This document shows, piece after piece, positions 35,877-38,500 of a DNA stretch of 38,500 bases. The stretch's first letter is position 1. Every line of letters begins with the position of its first letter. The stretch covers positions 6,620,322 through 6,658,821 of the forward strand of contig NC_135570.1 in assembly GCF_964340395.1 (NCBI RefSeq), read 5' to 3'. The translations under genes were made by a program, and so were the position numbers. The notes under the pieces are model-generated. The model was not told the origin of the DNA, made no database searches, and worked only from the letters and a program-made list of their open reading frames with translations. This DNA is from Glandiceps talaboti. Lineage: Eukaryota > Hemichordata > Enteropneusta > Spengelidae.

Positions 35877-36118
35877 CTAAGTGCGTATATGCCAATCAAT
35901 TTTCAGCTTCATTATTGAGAACGTGTTATGAGGGGAAATGGTATTGTAGTTTGCGTAAATGTGTGGTATGATTTAATTGGAAATTATGAGGTTCGAGACA
36001 TACAGAAAGACTCCTGCATTGAAAATGCCAATGATTGTGTGAAATGTTTTAAATGGCGTCAGAAAAGTATCACAGACAAATACTAGGCTAATAGACCGTA
36101 ATAAGACTTAGGCCATGC
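35877..36118. other. Downstream flank of the protease-homologue gene
   Basis: AT-rich, no further exon in the same frame and no second gene start. Confidence 0.5.
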
Positions 36119-36440
36119 GACACGTCACAACACGATACGACACGACACGACACAACACAACACAACACAACACAACACAACACAACACAACACAACACAA
36201 CACAACACAACACCAGTCCAAAGCAATGCAAACCCAATGTAATGCAATGCAAAATGCAATGCAACAAACTGCAATACAACGCCATGCTATATAATACAAC
36301 ACAACTCAGTGTTACGAAGTGCAACACAATGCAATGCAACATAACACGACACAGTACATCACATGTATACAACACGACACTGTTCAATATACTATGGTAC
36401 AATGCAATACAGTACTACGATTTAGTACAATACAGGCCAT
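36119..36440. repeat. (ACACG)-(ACACA) pentamer array with decayed tail
   Basis: CGACA units change into about 15 CAACA units (to 36212), then a decayed tail of CAATG/CAACA-like pentamers continues to about 36440. The unit family resembles the array at 26556. Confidence 0.9.
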
Positions 36441-38184
36441 CTACATTGTACTCTCAACATAATTGCAACATGATGTCTTCTTGAAGACGTCTTAAAAATA
36501 CATTCATATGTAGTAAAGGAAGAAAATACTAGTAATAAAAGTTAGAGCAATGCAGTCTTCCGATTTTTTCATCAACAAACAAAATAACAAAACAAAAACG
36601 AACATAACAACATTGCTAAATGTTTTCCGTGCAATGTAGAAATCCTGTGTTATTAATCATGGTGATTCAACCTCAATGGATTAACCATCTCTTCAAATTT
36701 TTAATCGCTCTTGGGATAAAGGACTTCAAACCTATTTCTGCCTTGTAGTATACTAGTATTGGTTACTGATATGAACACACATTTAATTTGGGTGATAAAA
36801 AGCACCTCGATAGTTCTTCAACTTTAAAACCTTGCACATATATGTTCGGCCATCTTAGGAATTCTTGCAAGGGTTCATGGGAAAACCTCTGGTGATGACA
36901 TCACATTTACCACAATCACAGCCTGCTGACTATTCTACTCGCTTTGTTCATGACCCACCCACCCCCCCCCCCCCATATGCGTTAAGATCTTCCTTCCCTA
37001 ACAAAAGAATAGAACATTCCGACATATGGATGAACGAAATGTATGTAAAATCTTCGGAGCTTCCCCCTTTTAAAATGAGTTTTATACCTTATTGACAATG
37101 GAATGTATAGTTTTCTTCCACCCAAATAAGCTTGTTATCAAAAACGAACCAAATATACGTACAATTTCCTAATTCCCTGAACTGTCTCACTTGGAGATAG
37201 ATGCCAACTTTTGTTTCGAACGCCCACATAACAAGTAATACTTTCAGCCAATTTGAGACTGGAGAGGCTGATAAACAATAGACAAAGTAGTTAACAACAA
37301 GGAAAACTATATCAATCCAAATATAATTACATACATGAACATGAAAGAGAAATTAATTTTCTTAAAATGTCTATATGTAGATATGCAACGACAATTTCTT
37401 TACATTTGACGTATGATTTGTACGAAAAAAATCAAAATTCCAAACTACAAATTTGAAAAATAAAATTTAAAAATAAATTAGAATTCGAGGTAAAAAATGT
37501 TGATTTTCTTTTGAAATTTTGAAATTTTCCCCTTAAACATGCAACTGGCGGCGCCTGGGACCATTTTTGCATATGACTGACTGTATATTTGGAGGTGGAG
37601 AACTTGTGATGACTCACTGGCAAGTAATCACCAAAATACAAACATTCCCTATATCTGGGTTTTTCACATGCAATACCGCAAATTTGAATAATCCTGAATG
37701 ACACACAGTCTAAGCAGCTGTTTGCAGGGGAATGTGTCTCATTTGGAAAGGTTTTTTCATTCTTTGAAACAAACAGACTGATTTTCAACTAATTTGTGTA
37801 TCAAGTTACCATCCTACAACATTCACAAACAATGTGTACATGATACATGACCTGTGTGTTTCTCGAAGCACAGAAAAAATGCTGAAAACAAGACCCAGAA
37901 GCTAGTGCTCTGTACAGCAGTTTGAATTTCCCGCATTTGCATAGATTAGCCATAATCCTCTTTATATAGGGCAGTTCTAGCTGCTTGACATCTTGAAACA
38001 ATCATGTTCACCTGGTCGGTAGAACATAATAATAATAATTACCATTCTAGTATCATAAGGCTAAATAAGAAATGTTGTGTGTTTCCGATAACACGACAGA
38101 CCTACCCAGCCACCGACCTTAAACATTTATACGTCAAAAAACAAGTGAGAATTTACTTCTATCTATTTCTGTGTAACTATAACT
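36441..38184. other. Gene-free stretch
   Basis: No exon supported. The minus-strand open frame 37432-37788 (118 codons) has no recognised motif. No polymerase-domain remnant is visible before the retrotransposon tail. Confidence 0.5.
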
Positions 38185-38460
38185 GTAACTATAGAAACTG
38201 TGCGTTATCATGGTACACTAAGGCGTATGAGAAATTGTCCACACTGTAAATATGATGTCGAGGACGAATGTCATTTTATACTTAAATGCCCATTATATAG
38301 AGAATTACGAGTCCGTTTTATTAAGCCATATTATTGGAAAAAACCATCCGTCTTTAAACTTGTACAACTACTGTCCATGGAAAATGTAAAGCAGCTTTGC
38401 AATTTAGGTAGATATTTAAAACAAGCAGGCATCCTACGTTCTGTGCATATATTAATGTAA
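38185..38460 (+). pseudogene. Non-LTR retrotransposon reverse-transcriptase C-terminus (5' truncated)
   Basis: After an in-frame TAA at 38185, about 90 codons run to TAA at 38458. They read RYHGTLRRMRNCPHC, EDECHFILKCPLYRELR and ...LQLLSMEN-like leucine-rich helices. The C-x2-C...H-x4-C knuckle followed by LYxxLR is the signature of the tail of LINE-type ORF2 proteins. Nothing recognisable as the polymerase domain precedes it, so this is a typical 5'-truncated copy, its upstream part lost or scrambled. Confidence 0.75.
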
Positions 38461-38500
38461 TTTGTATTAGTATATTCTCCACCACGTTTTCTTTGTGACG

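Overview
This window is animal nuclear DNA. It is AT-rich, has interrupted genes with GT/AG introns, very long microsatellites and many short inverted-repeat elements, and shows no operon-like gene packing. The one well-supported gene (CUB, LDL-receptor class A and trypsin-like domains) and a retrotransposon tail with a C-x2-C...H-x4-C knuckle fit a marine invertebrate. I cannot choose a phylum from sequence alone.

Layout. Positions 1 to about 27,300 are gene-poor: long simple repeats (CT/CTGT, CATA, GACA, GTAT and pentamers), several MITE-like elements, a frame-broken THAP zinc-finger relic at about 16.93-17.25 kb, a near-perfect 209-bp palindrome at 18.54-18.75 kb flanked by 8-bp direct repeats, and three isolated exon-like segments that I rate low. 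Positions 27,306-35,876 hold a complete nine-exon plus-strand gene with TATA box, signal peptide, CUB, LDLa, serine-protease fold and an ATTAAA poly(A) signal. Every exon junction keeps phase, giving 456 residues. Positions 35.9-38.2 kb are intergenic, with a pentamer satellite. A non-LTR retrotransposon reverse-transcriptase tail closes the window at 38.2-38.46 kb.

The gene appears to encode a secreted serine-protease homologue rather than an enzyme. The catalytic His is kept, but the catalytic Asp reads Asn, the catalytic Ser reads Asp, and the residue before the IIGG activation site is Asp instead of Arg/Lys. All structural cysteines and the Asp at the base of the S1 pocket are kept.

Intron 1 of this gene is built almost entirely of microsatellites and two consecutive inverted repeats set between long AT tracts. 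Each arm of the second inverted repeat contains what reads as a complete type I hammerhead ribozyme (CTGATGA core, stem II, GAAA, short stem III, cleavable GTT, 5-bp stem I), one per strand. This is the most interesting structure in the window. It resembles the hammerheads known from Penelope-like retroelements, but its stem II closes with a U-U mismatch, so activity is not certain.

Three different MITE-like families start or end with TTAAAG, two of them present as two recognisable copies, which suggests repeated mobilisation by TTAA-targeting transposases.
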